DNA from: Oligoflexia bacterium
GTDB taxonomy: Bacteria > Bdellovibrionota > UBA1018 > CAIMNF01
Direction: 5' to 3'
Length of the DNA stretch: 39,720 nt
Assembly: GCA_903845155.1 (NCBI GenBank)
Contig: CAIMWN010000080.1
Span: 1 to 39,720, forward strand
The notes beneath the pieces are model-generated. The model was not told the origin of the DNA and ran no database searches. It saw only the letters and a program-made list of their open reading frames with translations. This document shows, piece after piece, positions 16,637 through 24,883 of the stretch (position 1 is its first letter; each line of letters starts with the position of its first letter). Position numbers and translations under genes: made by a program.

Positions 16637-16795
16637 TTCTTATCGTTTTTCCACTGTGGGTAAATTATTATTCTATCAGTATTGATATAATGTTCCTTAA
16701 AACCCGTTAAGAAAATAGAACTGTAAATACGTTCTTTGCTCATCTATATTTCGCACATAGTTAGCGATTGCTATGGAAAGAATTATTGGGAATTC

Positions 16796-18145
16796 ATGTA
16801 CAAAAAGCAGCTAGAAAAAGATTTAAAGCAAAACCGTTCGATTAGATATTGCATTCCATTTCAGGGTTTGCTGATAGTTATGGTGCTCTTGGGATTCCAA
16901 TTTCAACCCACTAAACCGCATCTTCTTACTCATTTATTAGTAATCGGTTCCTTACTTTTTTTGTTGTTGATTGAAGTTTTTCTAGTCATAGGTTGGCGAA
17001 ATAGGGTGCAGTGGGAGCTTGAATTGCTCCAGAGTGAAGAAAGATATAAAGATCTTTTCGAGCAAGCGCCCGATTCCATTGTGGTGATGAACTCTAAAGG
17101 AGTGATTGAAATGGTCAATTCACAAGTCACCAAGAACTTTTCCTACCAGGCGGAAGAACTTACCGGCAAAAATATTGAAACCTTGATCCCCAAGCTCGGA
17201 GACGAAAAACACAACTTGATTGCGCTTAGAAAAGATGGCTCCAGCTTTCCTGTGGATCTTACTTTTGGTCCTACTATAGTCGAAACGGGTGGGAGCGGAG
17301 TCTCGGTAATTATTCGCGATATTTCTGAACAAATTCAATCTGAAAAGCAAACGAAAGAGGCAACGAAGGCAAGAGAGGATATCGTTGCTATCGTATCGCA
17401 TGATTTAAAAAATCCGCTCACGGCGATTCAGATCAGCGCTCAAACTTTAAATTATATGATGAAAGAAGCGGGAGATGGTATATCGGTAGAAATCTCAAAA
17501 AGACTTTTTAAGGCGGTCAGTAATATTGAGTTCGCTTCTAAGTCGGCAATTGATCTGATTAGTAATTTATTAGATCTCTCTAAAATAGACATGGGAAAAT
17601 TTGAAGTCACCTCAGTTAATGAAAGCCCTCGTCGCCTAATGAATGATGCGATCGAGATGATGCGCCCCCTGGCTGCAGCAAAGTCTATGACCATTCAGAC
17701 TGAAATGACCGATCATCTACCGATGGTAAAAGCCGATCAAGAGCGAGTGTTGCAGGTATTTTCTAACTTGATAGGCAATTCGATCAAGTTTTCTCCCCCA
17801 GGGGGAAAAATTCAATTGAATGCTTTTCAACTCAATCATTCAGAAATATGTTTTGAAGTTGCAGATCAAGGCCAGGGGGTCCAGGAAAGTGAGTTGTCGA
17901 AGATTTTTGACCGCTACTGGCAACCCGAGCGGAGTAGAAAAAGTGGCACGGGGCTCGGGCTTGCCATCGCCAAAGGAATTGTCGAAGCACATGGAGGCAG
18001 AATTTGGATGATGAGCAATGCAGGTCAGGGAAGTCAGATTTTTTTTACCTTGCCCACGGCTAAAAACGAAGATCAAGCAGGACTCACTATTGATCCGAAA
18101 GTAATGAGTGCAGAAAAAATTAGAGTTAAAATAAAAAATACTTAA
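16796..18145 (+). CDS. membrane PAS-domain sensor histidine kinase
   Basis: 449 residues from ATG 16796 (GGGA upstream), chosen over the in-frame TTG at 16736, which would add 20 unlikely residues. Two membrane helices (about 22-37 and 45-65) lie near the N-terminus with almost no periplasmic loop. A PAS domain (SEERYKDLFEQAPDSIVVM to IIRDISEQ) follows, then the HisKA dimerisation helix with the phospho-acceptor His202 in AIVSHDLKNPLTA. The HATPase domain comes last, with N-box NLIGNSIKFSP and G-boxes DQGQGVQ and GTGLGLAIAKGI. It is an orphan kinase, with no response regulator in the window. The cytoplasmic PAS suggests an internal redox or small-molecule signal. Its neighbours (CoA-transferase, PEP synthase) are possible targets. 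Confidence 0.9.
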   Translation: MYKKQLEKDLKQNRSIRYCIPFQGLLIVMVLLGFQFQPTKPHLLTHLLVIGSLLFLLLIEVFLVIGWRNRVQWELELLQSEERYKDLFEQAPDSIVVMNSKGVIEMVNSQVTKNFSYQAEELTGKNIETLIPKLGDEKHNLIALRKDGSSFPVDLTFGPTIVETGGSGVSVIIRDISEQIQSEKQTKEATKAREDIVAIVSHDLKNPLTAIQISAQTLNYMMKEAGDGISVEISKRLFKAVSNIEFASKSAIDLISNLLDLSKIDMGKFEVTSVNESPRRLMNDAIEMMRPLAAAKSMTIQTEMTDHLPMVKADQERVLQVFSNLIGNSIKFSPPGGKIQLNAFQLNHSEICFEVADQGQGVQESELSKIFDRYWQPERSRKSGTGLGLAIAKGIVEAHGGRIWMMSNAGQGSQIFFTLPTAKNEDQAGLTIDPKVMSAEKIRVKIKNT

Positions 18146-18147
18146 TG

Positions 18148-20544
18148 TTATTTCTTCGCTTCAATTCCAACTATGAAAGAGGTGGTTTTCAAAACAGCAT
18201 CAGGGTTGAGTGAAACACTATCGATCCCTTCTTTAATTAAAAATTCTGTAAAGTCAGGATAGTCGCTCGGTGCCTGACCACAAATTCCGATTTTCTTTCG
18301 CGCGGTCTTGAGTCCGTGAATCGCTCTAGAGATCATTCCCGTTACTGCAGAATTACGCTCGTTAAAGAGATGGGCGACAATTTCGGAGTCACGGTCTACT
18401 CCTAGAATAAGTTGAGTGAGATCATTCGATCCGATGGAAAAGCCATCAAAGATTTTAGCAAATTCATCAGCGAGAATCACGTTACTGGGGATCTCGCACA
18501 TAAGATAAACCTCAAGCCCATTTTCGCCTTGTTTAAGGCCGTTTTTAGTCATTTCGGCAATCACTCGCTTGCCTTCCTCAACGGTTCTGCAAAAGGGAAT
18601 CATGAGTTTCACATTCGTGAGCCCCATTTCATCCCGAACCTTTTTCATGGCTTTACATTCGAGGGCGAACCCCGCTTGATAGCGTGGATCATAGTACCGG
18701 GAGGCTCCACGAAAGCCGAGCATGGGATTCTCCTCGTGCGGCTCAAATGTTTTGCCGCCGACCAGATTCGCGTATTCATTGGTTTTGAAGTCACTCATTC
18801 TGACAATCACGTCTTTCGGGTAAAATGCGGCCCCAATCATCGCCACTCCTTGAGCCAGGCGTTCGACAAAATATTCGGATTTATTGATGTACCCTTTGGT
18901 GAGTTTGTCGATTTCTTTTTTTGCGGCCGCGTCTTGCAAATGTTCGTAATTGAGTAGTGCCATGGGATGCGCTTTGATCGCCGTACTAATGATGAACTCC
19001 ATACGAGCAAGGCCTACGCCGTCATTAGGAATGAAAGAGAAACGAAATGCCTCTTCGGGATTGCCGATGTTCATCATTACTTTTGTCTTGGGTCTGACGA
19101 AATTGCTCAAATCAATTTTCTCTAAATCAAAAGCAAGGGCTCCTTCGTAAACCGCACCCGCTTCGCCTTCGGCACAACAGACAGTAACGATTAATCCGTC
19201 TTTAAGTTTTTCTGTTCCATCACTCGTGCCAATGACCGCGGGAATTCCGAGCTCACGGCTGATGATGGCAGCATGACAAGTTCGGCCACCCCGATTGGTG
19301 ATGATGGCTGCCGCACGCTTCATGGCGGGTTCCCAATCTGGGTCAGTTTTGTCGGTGACTAAGATTTCCCCCGCCTGCAAAAGTCCCAGGTCTTGAACAT
19401 TTTTAATGACCCGAACCTTACCGCTTGCAATTTTCTCGCCCACGCTTCGTCCTAAGAGCAGGCGATTTCCGTGTTCTTTGAGATGGTACGTTTCAATCGT
19501 GGTCATACCGTTCGCTTTTTGCGAATGAATCGTTTCAGGACGCGCTTGAACGATAAAAAGATTACCGCTGATGCCATCTTTCGCCCATTCGATATCCATG
19601 GGAGTGGGTCTCCCATTTTTCTTAGAGTAGTGTTCTTCGATCATGCATGCGGAGCGGGCGAGTGAGAGAATCTCTTCATCATTCAATGCAAAGCGAAGTC
19701 GATCTTCGTCCGATACTGGTATGTTTTTTACTCTTCTTCCCCCGCCTGCGTCGTAGACCAGTTTAAACTCTTTTGTCCCAGCATTTTTTTTAAGTATGGG
19801 TTTAAATCCCTGTGCAAGTGTAGACTTAAACACATAATATTCATCCGGATTGACTGCCCCTTGGACAATGTTTTCACCAAGGCCATAAGCCGCATTAATT
19901 AAAACTACACCGGGAAATCCTGATTCGGTATCAAGTGTAAACATTACGCCCGAAGTAGCGAGATCAGAGCGCACCATTTGTTGAACGCCGATCGAGAGAG
20001 CAATTTTTACATGATCAAATCCTTGGTCTGCACGATAAGAAATGGCCCGATCGGTAAAAAGTGAGGCAAAACAACGTTTACAGGATTCTAGTAAGGAAAA
20101 GTCACCCTGCACATTCAAATAGGTTTCTTGTTGTCCTGCGAAACTTGCACCAGGAAGATCCTCTGCGGTGGCGCTGCTTCTCACTGCAACATCGAGCAGT
20201 GCCTGCTCGCGTGAGCTACACAATTTTTGGTAAGCTTTAAGGATCTCCGCACTTAAGTTAGCTGGAATCTCAGCGTTGATAATGCACTGTCTGATTTTAG
20301 TGCCTTGCTCCTGAAGCTTTTGAGTGTCGCTAGTATTTAAACCTGAAAGCAAATCCTTGATTTTGTTGTCGAGCCCATTTGTGCTCAGAAAGTAGCGATA
20401 AGCATCTGCAGTTATTGCAAATCCATTCGGTACTTTTACCCCCTTCGCACTCAATTCCCGGTACATCTCTCCGAGAGAAGCATTCTTTCCGCCGACCATA
20501 GGTACATCATTGATAGAAATTTCATCGAAGCGGAGTATATACAT
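18148..20544 (-). CDS. ppsA: phosphoenolpyruvate synthase PpsA
   Basis: 798 residues from ATG 20544, close to E. coli PpsA (792). The enzyme makes PEP from pyruvate and ATP, releasing AMP and phosphate. The start is chosen because TGATG joins it to the BON gene stop and MYILRFDEISINDVPMVGGKNASLGE begins the ATP-grasp domain. VRSSATAEDLPGASFAGQQETYL is next, then the phosphohistidine domain (GGRTCHAAIISRELG) and the C-terminal PEP-binding barrel (GFRGASRYY, MCEIPSNVI, FSIGSNDLTQL, CGQAPSDYPDF). It is convergent with the kinase gene. Pairing with a BON protein suggests expression under energy or osmotic stress. Confidence 0.93.
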   Translation of the reverse strand: MYILRFDEISINDVPMVGGKNASLGEMYRELSAKGVKVPNGFAITADAYRYFLSTNGLDNKIKDLLSGLNTSDTQKLQEQGTKIRQCIINAEIPANLSAEILKAYQKLCSSREQALLDVAVRSSATAEDLPGASFAGQQETYLNVQGDFSLLESCKRCFASLFTDRAISYRADQGFDHVKIALSIGVQQMVRSDLATSGVMFTLDTESGFPGVVLINAAYGLGENIVQGAVNPDEYYVFKSTLAQGFKPILKKNAGTKEFKLVYDAGGGRRVKNIPVSDEDRLRFALNDEEILSLARSACMIEEHYSKKNGRPTPMDIEWAKDGISGNLFIVQARPETIHSQKANGMTTIETYHLKEHGNRLLLGRSVGEKIASGKVRVIKNVQDLGLLQAGEILVTDKTDPDWEPAMKRAAAIITNRGGRTCHAAIISRELGIPAVIGTSDGTEKLKDGLIVTVCCAEGEAGAVYEGALAFDLEKIDLSNFVRPKTKVMMNIGNPEEAFRFSFIPNDGVGLARMEFIISTAIKAHPMALLNYEHLQDAAAKKEIDKLTKGYINKSEYFVERLAQGVAMIGAAFYPKDVIVRMSDFKTNEYANLVGGKTFEPHEENPMLGFRGASRYYDPRYQAGFALECKAMKKVRDEMGLTNVKLMIPFCRTVEEGKRVIAEMTKNGLKQGENGLEVYLMCEIPSNVILADEFAKIFDGFSIGSNDLTQLILGVDRDSEIVAHLFNERNSAVTGMISRAIHGLKTARKKIGICGQAPSDYPDFTEFLIKEGIDSVSLNPDAVLKTTSFIVGIEAKK

Positions 20545-21197
20545 CACGCCGCCACAATCAGGTGATCTTGAACATCTTTCACTCCAGGAGCGCTCCATGC
20601 GGCTCCGCGAGCATCCATGAGTTCAGACAACGAGCGCACCTTGCCACTTAAGGTCACTTTACTGCCCTCGACTGCAATATGGATTTGATTCACTTCACGT
20701 TCTGCTGAACGTTTCAATGCTTCTTCAATTTTTGCTTTTACGTCTAAGGCTTGAACCTTTGGCTTAATATCCACAAAATTGGTAACCCCAAGCACTCCGG
20801 CAAGCGGTTTCACCGCGTCTTCTGCAGCGATTTTCTGGTATTCCCATTCAACTTCGCCGCTCAACGTAACCCAACCCTTGCTGACCTTTACCCTGATTCG
20901 ATCTTCCGGAATTTGCACATTCCATTTAAATGCATTTAAAATCATCGTCGCAATGTCTTCGTCTCCCCGATAATAAGAACCTGGGTAACGAACTTCAATT
21001 TTCTCGACAATGGCTTTCACACCGGCAACCCTTTGTGCGGCCTTCTCTGAGGTGGATTTTTCAATGTAGCTTGGGACATAACCGGAGAGCGTCACCACTC
21101 CGTCTTTTACCGCAACCCCAATATGCTCATGAGCTACACTTGGGCACCACTTTAACTCATCGATTACGTCTTTCTGAATTGCTGCGTCTGTTTTCAT
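20544..21197 (-). CDS. three-BON-domain protein (OsmY-like)
   Basis: 217 residues from ATG 21197, which has AGAGGG seven bases upstream; the 20 codons before it are rejected. Three BON repeats are visible at about 3-70, 76-145 and 148-217. Each has the pattern of a helix, a valine-rich strand with G-x-V-T-L-S-G (DGVVTLSGYV, KGWVTLSGEV, GSKVTLSGKV) and a second helix ending in V-x-x-V. BON proteins bind membranes or periplasmic surfaces and are often stress-induced. No signal peptide is seen, so this one may be cytoplasmic. It sits head-to-tail with ppsA, sharing one base. Confidence 0.85.
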   Translation of the reverse strand: MKTDAAIQKDVIDELKWCPSVAHEHIGVAVKDGVVTLSGYVPSYIEKSTSEKAAQRVAGVKAIVEKIEVRYPGSYYRGDEDIATMILNAFKWNVQIPEDRIRVKVSKGWVTLSGEVEWEYQKIAAEDAVKPLAGVLGVTNFVDIKPKVQALDVKAKIEEALKRSAEREVNQIHIAVEGSKVTLSGKVRSLSELMDARGAAWSAPGVKDVQDHLIVAA

Positions 21198-21518
21198 ATT
21201 CGATCCCTCTTTAAAATTTATAACTTCGCATTTATTAAGAGCAATTATCGTGCCCACCCAGGCAGATTATGCGACTGATAGCGAATAGGAGTAAGGGGTA
21301 AAAAAAATATTGACTCAAGTGTGGGTCATCCTGTCCCTTGGTGGGTAGACTTCTTGCTATAAGTAAAGCAATTGGAAGTGTCAGGAATTACCCCGCATCG
21401 GGTAAATTTGCCCTATGCAGTTCACCGGGAGCTATTCGTCCTGCATTATCGCTCCCGCTGCATGGCATATCTCCTGCAGTCCTTCTGTTAGAATTTATTC
21501 ACATACGCGAGGCACATC
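21198..21518. promoter_or_regulatory. divergent BON/Zn-ADH intergenic region with palindromes
   Basis: These 321 bases contain no convincing gene. Toward the BON gene, TTGCTC and TATAAA (minus, 21244-21239 and 21222-21217, spacer 16) form a possible promoter, though its start would fall very near the Shine-Dalgarno. Toward the dehydrogenase there is a 24-base imperfect palindrome (21395-21418, GCAT-c-GGG-t-AAATTT core). Separate arms CGGGAGC (21426-21432) and GCTCCCG (21451-21457) could form a leader stem. Confidence 0.4.
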
Positions 21519-22541
21519 ATGGCGAAAATGAAAGCGGCGGAGATCAGTAAACCAGGAGCACGGTTTCAGCTGGTTGAACGAGAGATACCTGAACCCAAAG
21601 AAAATGAAGTTCTCATCCGAGTAGAAGCATGTGGCATCTGTCACGGGGATGCGCTCGCGATTGCGGGGAATTATCCGGGATTAAACTATCCCATTATTCC
21701 CGGCCATGAAGTAGTAGGGATGATTGAAAGAGCGGGCACTAAGGCAGAGCGGTTTTGGCAGCCGGGACAACGAGTGGGGGTGGGTTGGCATGGCGGTCAT
21801 TGCGGACAATGTGCAAACTGTAGGGCAGGCAGCTTTTGGACATGCGAGCAGGCGATCATCACCGGCATTTCAACTGATGGTGGTTATGCGGAATACATGA
21901 CTGCTCGAAGTGAAGCGCTCTTTTATATTCCAGAGAAATTTCAATCAAAAGAAGCAGCACCACTTCTCTGCGCGGGAAACACCGTTTTTGGAGCACTTAA
22001 AAATAGCGGTGCGAAAGGCGGAGATCTCGTTGCAGTGGCTGGAATTGGTGGCTTAGGACACTTAGCAATTCAATACGCAAGAAAGCTTGGTTTTCAAACG
22101 GTAGCATTATCCCGGGGAAGAGAGAAAAAAGGGCTGGCCCTGGAGTTAGGTGCCCACTTCTACGTGGATATCAGTACTGGACAAGCAGCGAGTGAGCTAC
22201 AAAAACTAGGTGGGGCGCAGGTGATTATCTGTACCGCTCCCAATAGTAAACTGATTTCAAGCTTGATCCCCGGCCTTGCCCGAGGCGGTAAAATTATTAT
22301 TGTTTCTTTCTCTGAAGGGGTGATTGAAATTCCACATTCGCAATTACTGGGCGGCATGAATTCTATATCAGGCTGGGTCGGTGGACGAGTAGAGGAAGCA
22401 CTACACTTTAGCGCTCTTAATAATGTGAAACCCATGATTGAAGAGTTCCCGCTTGAAAAGGTGGATGAGGCATTTAGTAAAATGATGGAATCTACTGTTC
22501 ATTTTAGATCAGTACTCATCATGGGTGGGCGTCATACTTAA
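21519..22541 (+). CDS. zinc-dependent alcohol dehydrogenase (AdhP/AdhA-like MDR enzyme)
   Basis: 340 residues of the medium-chain dehydrogenase superfamily. Catalytic zinc ligands: Cys41 (CGICHGD) and His63-Glu64 (PGHEVVG), with a further Cys in LLCAGNTVFGAL. The structural zinc has Cys95, Cys98, Cys101 and Cys109. AGIGGLGHLA binds NAD(P). It interconverts primary alcohols and aldehydes. GAGG lies six bases before ATG 21519, making MAKMKAAE the start. The 3' end overlaps the convergent CHAD gene by 23 bases. Such dehydrogenases often occur in stress islands with BON, PRT-esterase and PEP-synthase genes. Confidence 0.9.
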   Translation: MAKMKAAEISKPGARFQLVEREIPEPKENEVLIRVEACGICHGDALAIAGNYPGLNYPIIPGHEVVGMIERAGTKAERFWQPGQRVGVGWHGGHCGQCANCRAGSFWTCEQAIITGISTDGGYAEYMTARSEALFYIPEKFQSKEAAPLLCAGNTVFGALKNSGAKGGDLVAVAGIGGLGHLAIQYARKLGFQTVALSRGREKKGLALELGAHFYVDISTGQAASELQKLGGAQVIICTAPNSKLISSLIPGLARGGKIIIVSFSEGVIEIPHSQLLGGMNSISGWVGGRVEEALHFSALNNVKPMIEEFPLEKVDEAFSKMMESTVHFRSVLIMGGRHT

Positions 22542-23280
22542 GAAGCTTTAGGGTGTGTTTGATTGCTTTGGGAGCCAAAGATTCTGCTTTTAATTTCTCT
22601 TTTTCTTTTTGCTTTTCTATTTCTTCATTTTTTCCGCTGAATCGCTCAAGAGAAGCCAAGTCGCAGACGCGGCCCAAGTGTCTTTGGAGTTCCACCAGTT
22701 TTGCTTGGGGGCAATTGATCATTTCTAGTGAGTAGCGAACCTTCTTCATTTTGAGTCGGAATTGATGTGTTTTCTCATCGGAGGAAACCGCGTGATGAAG
22801 TAAGGGTTTCATTTTTTTCCGTAGCCCCTTCAATCCTTTTTTTAATTCGAGTGCCGGATCAAGTTTGATTTTTTGGGTAAAGTGAGTGAGTTTACGAAGA
22901 ATTTTGATCTGCCTTTGGCGATTCAGCTTAACCTTGATTTTTCTCCTTGCCCGTTGCAACTTCAACTCTTGTTGGGGAATGGTGACATGAAAGATTTTAG
23001 CATTTTGAATTGCTACATTTAATTCACGGAGATCAGAAAGTGCAGAGCTTAGGCTTTTCAACTCGAGATCAATCTTACCAATCGCTAAACTCTTGTCCGA
23101 CAGCTTGGCCAAATAAAGTGCGGTTCGAATTTGCCGAAGCGTTACCCGAGTCTGATGAACGACTTCGGGCTTGGGCGACCCCCGAACCTTGGTAAGAAGG
23201 TGATCTAGTTTTGGTTGGAGTGCTGTCAAATGGTTCAAATAAGCTCGAAGACTGGCGGTATTGATGGCTAGGGTTTTCAT
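22519..23280 (-). CDS. CHAD-domain protein
   Basis: 253 residues, very basic and all-helical. VVHQTRVTLRQIRTALYL near residue 40 matches the His-x-x-R-V-x-x-R-x-x-R opening of CHAD domains, and KTHQFRLKMKKVRYSLEM is the second conserved helix. CHAD proteins use these Lys/Arg/His surfaces to bind polyphosphate, often at polyphosphate granules; the usual CYTH partner is absent. The start codon overlaps the lipoprotein stop (ATGA), so the two are translationally coupled. Confidence 0.82.
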   Translation of the reverse strand: MKTLAINTASLRAYLNHLTALQPKLDHLLTKVRGSPKPEVVHQTRVTLRQIRTALYLAKLSDKSLAIGKIDLELKSLSSALSDLRELNVAIQNAKIFHVTIPQQELKLQRARRKIKVKLNRQRQIKILRKLTHFTQKIKLDPALELKKGLKGLRKKMKPLLHHAVSSDEKTHQFRLKMKKVRYSLEMINCPQAKLVELQRHLGRVCDLASLERFSGKNEEIEKQKEKEKLKAESLAPKAIKHTLKLLKYDAHP

Positions 23281-24179
23281 GGCTGTTCTATCCTTTGAAT
23301 CAGATAACTCTCTGATTCATCAAAGGGGCTGATGGTCATGGGAGCCAGTTGATTGAGTCTTTTAGAAAGAAGAATAGCTTGAAGTGTGTCTACTCTTCCC
23401 ACTGATTCTTGCCAAACCTTGCGGGTGCTCTTATCTACTGGGTCCATGAGTATACCCCGTCTCACCTTTAAAAATTCATTCAGATAAGTTGCCTCACTCT
23501 CATAATGAGAACGCCGTCCCAAACGACTAATGATATTGTCTAGCCCTTCTTCACCATCGACACCGTGCTGAATGGCCGTATCGTAAAAGCAAAGAATACC
23601 CAGATCCGACTTGATATTGAACTTCTTCGCTCTCTTCACTGCGGGGAGATAATAAAGCTGGTCCGAAATATAATCTTGGGCTGCCTTAAAATTTGGATCC
23701 TCGGAAGCTTCCGCCCATGCGAGAGGCAAGTTTTCTAAACCAAGCGTTGCATCACTACCTTCATCGTTCAGTGCAATTAATCTTGGCAAGTAAAGGGCAA
23801 GGGATGATTGGGGATTGAGCGTAAGATAATATCGAACCACATCGAGCATATCTCCATCGCGCGACGTAAAGCCAGCACGTCCGGCTGTGAATCCTCGACC
23901 ATCATTTAAGTTTTCAATATAGCCATATTGTAAAACGGTTGTGGAGTTTTCAAATACCGAAATGAATTGATCAAAAACCTGTTTTTGATCTGATGGCAAT
24001 AAATATTGCTCAGACGAACTGCGAAGCTTGCTTGGTGCGGTGAGCGATGAACCAAGTGTATCAACACGTGCAAAGTGATCGGGCAAAATTGGATTCTCAG
24101 GTGTATATATTCCCCTTGAAGCGGCACAAGCATTCAAGATGAGCGTGAAGAAAACGAGCAGAGGAAGTTGATTTTTCAT
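23277..24179 (-). CDS. lipoprotein of unknown function
   Basis: 300 residues from ATG 24179, which has GGAG six bases upstream. The N-terminus is a short signal peptide ending in the lipobox LNAC (Cys17). The rest is helical and soluble with no recognised domain; NDGRGFTAGRAGFTSRDGD near the middle stands out. That glycine-rich segment, with the acidic ALNDEGSDATLGLENL and YDTAIQHGVDGEEGLD, is reminiscent of chitosanase-like (GH46) folds. I cannot confirm that by eye. It is coupled to the CHAD gene by a 4-base overlap. Confidence 0.6.
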   Translation of the reverse strand: MKNQLPLLVFFTLILNACAASRGIYTPENPILPDHFARVDTLGSSLTAPSKLRSSSEQYLLPSDQKQVFDQFISVFENSTTVLQYGYIENLNDGRGFTAGRAGFTSRDGDMLDVVRYYLTLNPQSSLALYLPRLIALNDEGSDATLGLENLPLAWAEASEDPNFKAAQDYISDQLYYLPAVKRAKKFNIKSDLGILCFYDTAIQHGVDGEEGLDNIISRLGRRSHYESEATYLNEFLKVRRGILMDPVDKSTRKVWQESVGRVDTLQAILLSKRLNQLAPMTISPFDESESYLIQRIEQP

Positions 24180-24290
24180 TGAAACTCCAAAAAAATTAGA
24201 TTTAGATTCGCGGTTTTCCTCAGCAGAATGCAAGGGCTATTCCACGAATGAAAGACCCCGGGAATACCGAATGTGTCTCATGTCATTTCG

Positions 24291-24340
24291 ATAAATCACA
24301 CCATTGCCACCCTAAAGTTCCGAGGGTGATGGTGTATTTA
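24291..24340. repeat. long imperfect hairpin between divergent genes
   Basis: Arms: ATAAAT (24291-24296), CACCAT (24299-24304) and CACCCT (24308-24313), against AGGGTG (24323-24328), ATGGTG (24329-24334) and ATTTAT (24336-24341). This gives 18 paired bases around a nine-base loop, with small bulges. It is 60 bases upstream of the host-attachment gene. It cannot be a normal terminator because both flanking genes point away. Confidence 0.5.
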
Positions 24341-24400
24341 TTGCAGCACCAATAATTAGATCAGTTAAACGTCGTCGTAATTTCGGGGGAAGTCAAAGTC

Positions 24401-24877
24401 ATGAAGCGTTATACAACAACAGATTTATTTAAGCCAAAGATTCACCAAAAATGGTATGTGCTCGCGAATCGGAGTGACGCAGTTATTTATTTTGAAGGTA
24501 AAGATCACCAGTTTCATTTTGTTGATCGACTCGATAATCCAAGTGGTCATTTGACTGAAGGGGAGCTTGATTCCGATCGTTCGGGGAGTACCTTTTCAAC
24601 GGCAACGCTCTTTCACCACTCACTCGATAGGCACAATGAAAAGCGAGAGCAGATCGCTATTCGATTTGCCGCGCGTATTGGAAAATTTCTCGCGCGTGCT
24701 GCTCGTGCAAATAAATTTGAGGAAGTCACGTTGATTGCTGAACCGCATTTCTTGGGAATTCTAAAGGAAAAGCTACCGAGTAGTGTTCACCAAAAGAAGA
24801 TTCACTCGCTGGGACGAGAGTATTCCCGGGGATCAATGGAAGAAGTTCGGGGTAAGATTTTAAACGCGTTGGGGTAA
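24401..24877 (+). CDS. host-attachment family protein (baeRF-like)
   Basis: 158 residues resembling the 'protein required for attachment to host cells' family, an archaeo-eukaryotic release-factor-like fold. Typical features are WYVLANRSDAVIYFEG at the start, then a charged Ser/Asp-rich middle. RFAARIGKFLARAARANKFEEVTLIAEPHFLGIL then matches the family helix and core strand. GGGGGAA precedes the ATG. The fusion gene follows after only six bases, so the two form an operon. Despite the name, the family's biochemical role is not settled. Confidence 0.75.
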   Translation: MKRYTTTDLFKPKIHQKWYVLANRSDAVIYFEGKDHQFHFVDRLDNPSGHLTEGELDSDRSGSTFSTATLFHHSLDRHNEKREQIAIRFAARIGKFLARAARANKFEEVTLIAEPHFLGILKEKLPSSVHQKKIHSLGREYSRGSMEEVRGKILNALG

Positions 24878-24883
24878 AAGGAT

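Noticed and set aside
16736-16795. TTG start for the histidine kinase
   Set aside because: It adds 20 residues unlike a sensor N-terminus; ATG 16796 has GGGA upstream and begins a basic helix before the first membrane segment.
18412-18957. 181-codon open frame antisense to ppsA
   Set aside because: It lies wholly within the conserved ppsA gene on the opposite strand and is explained by that gene's codon use.
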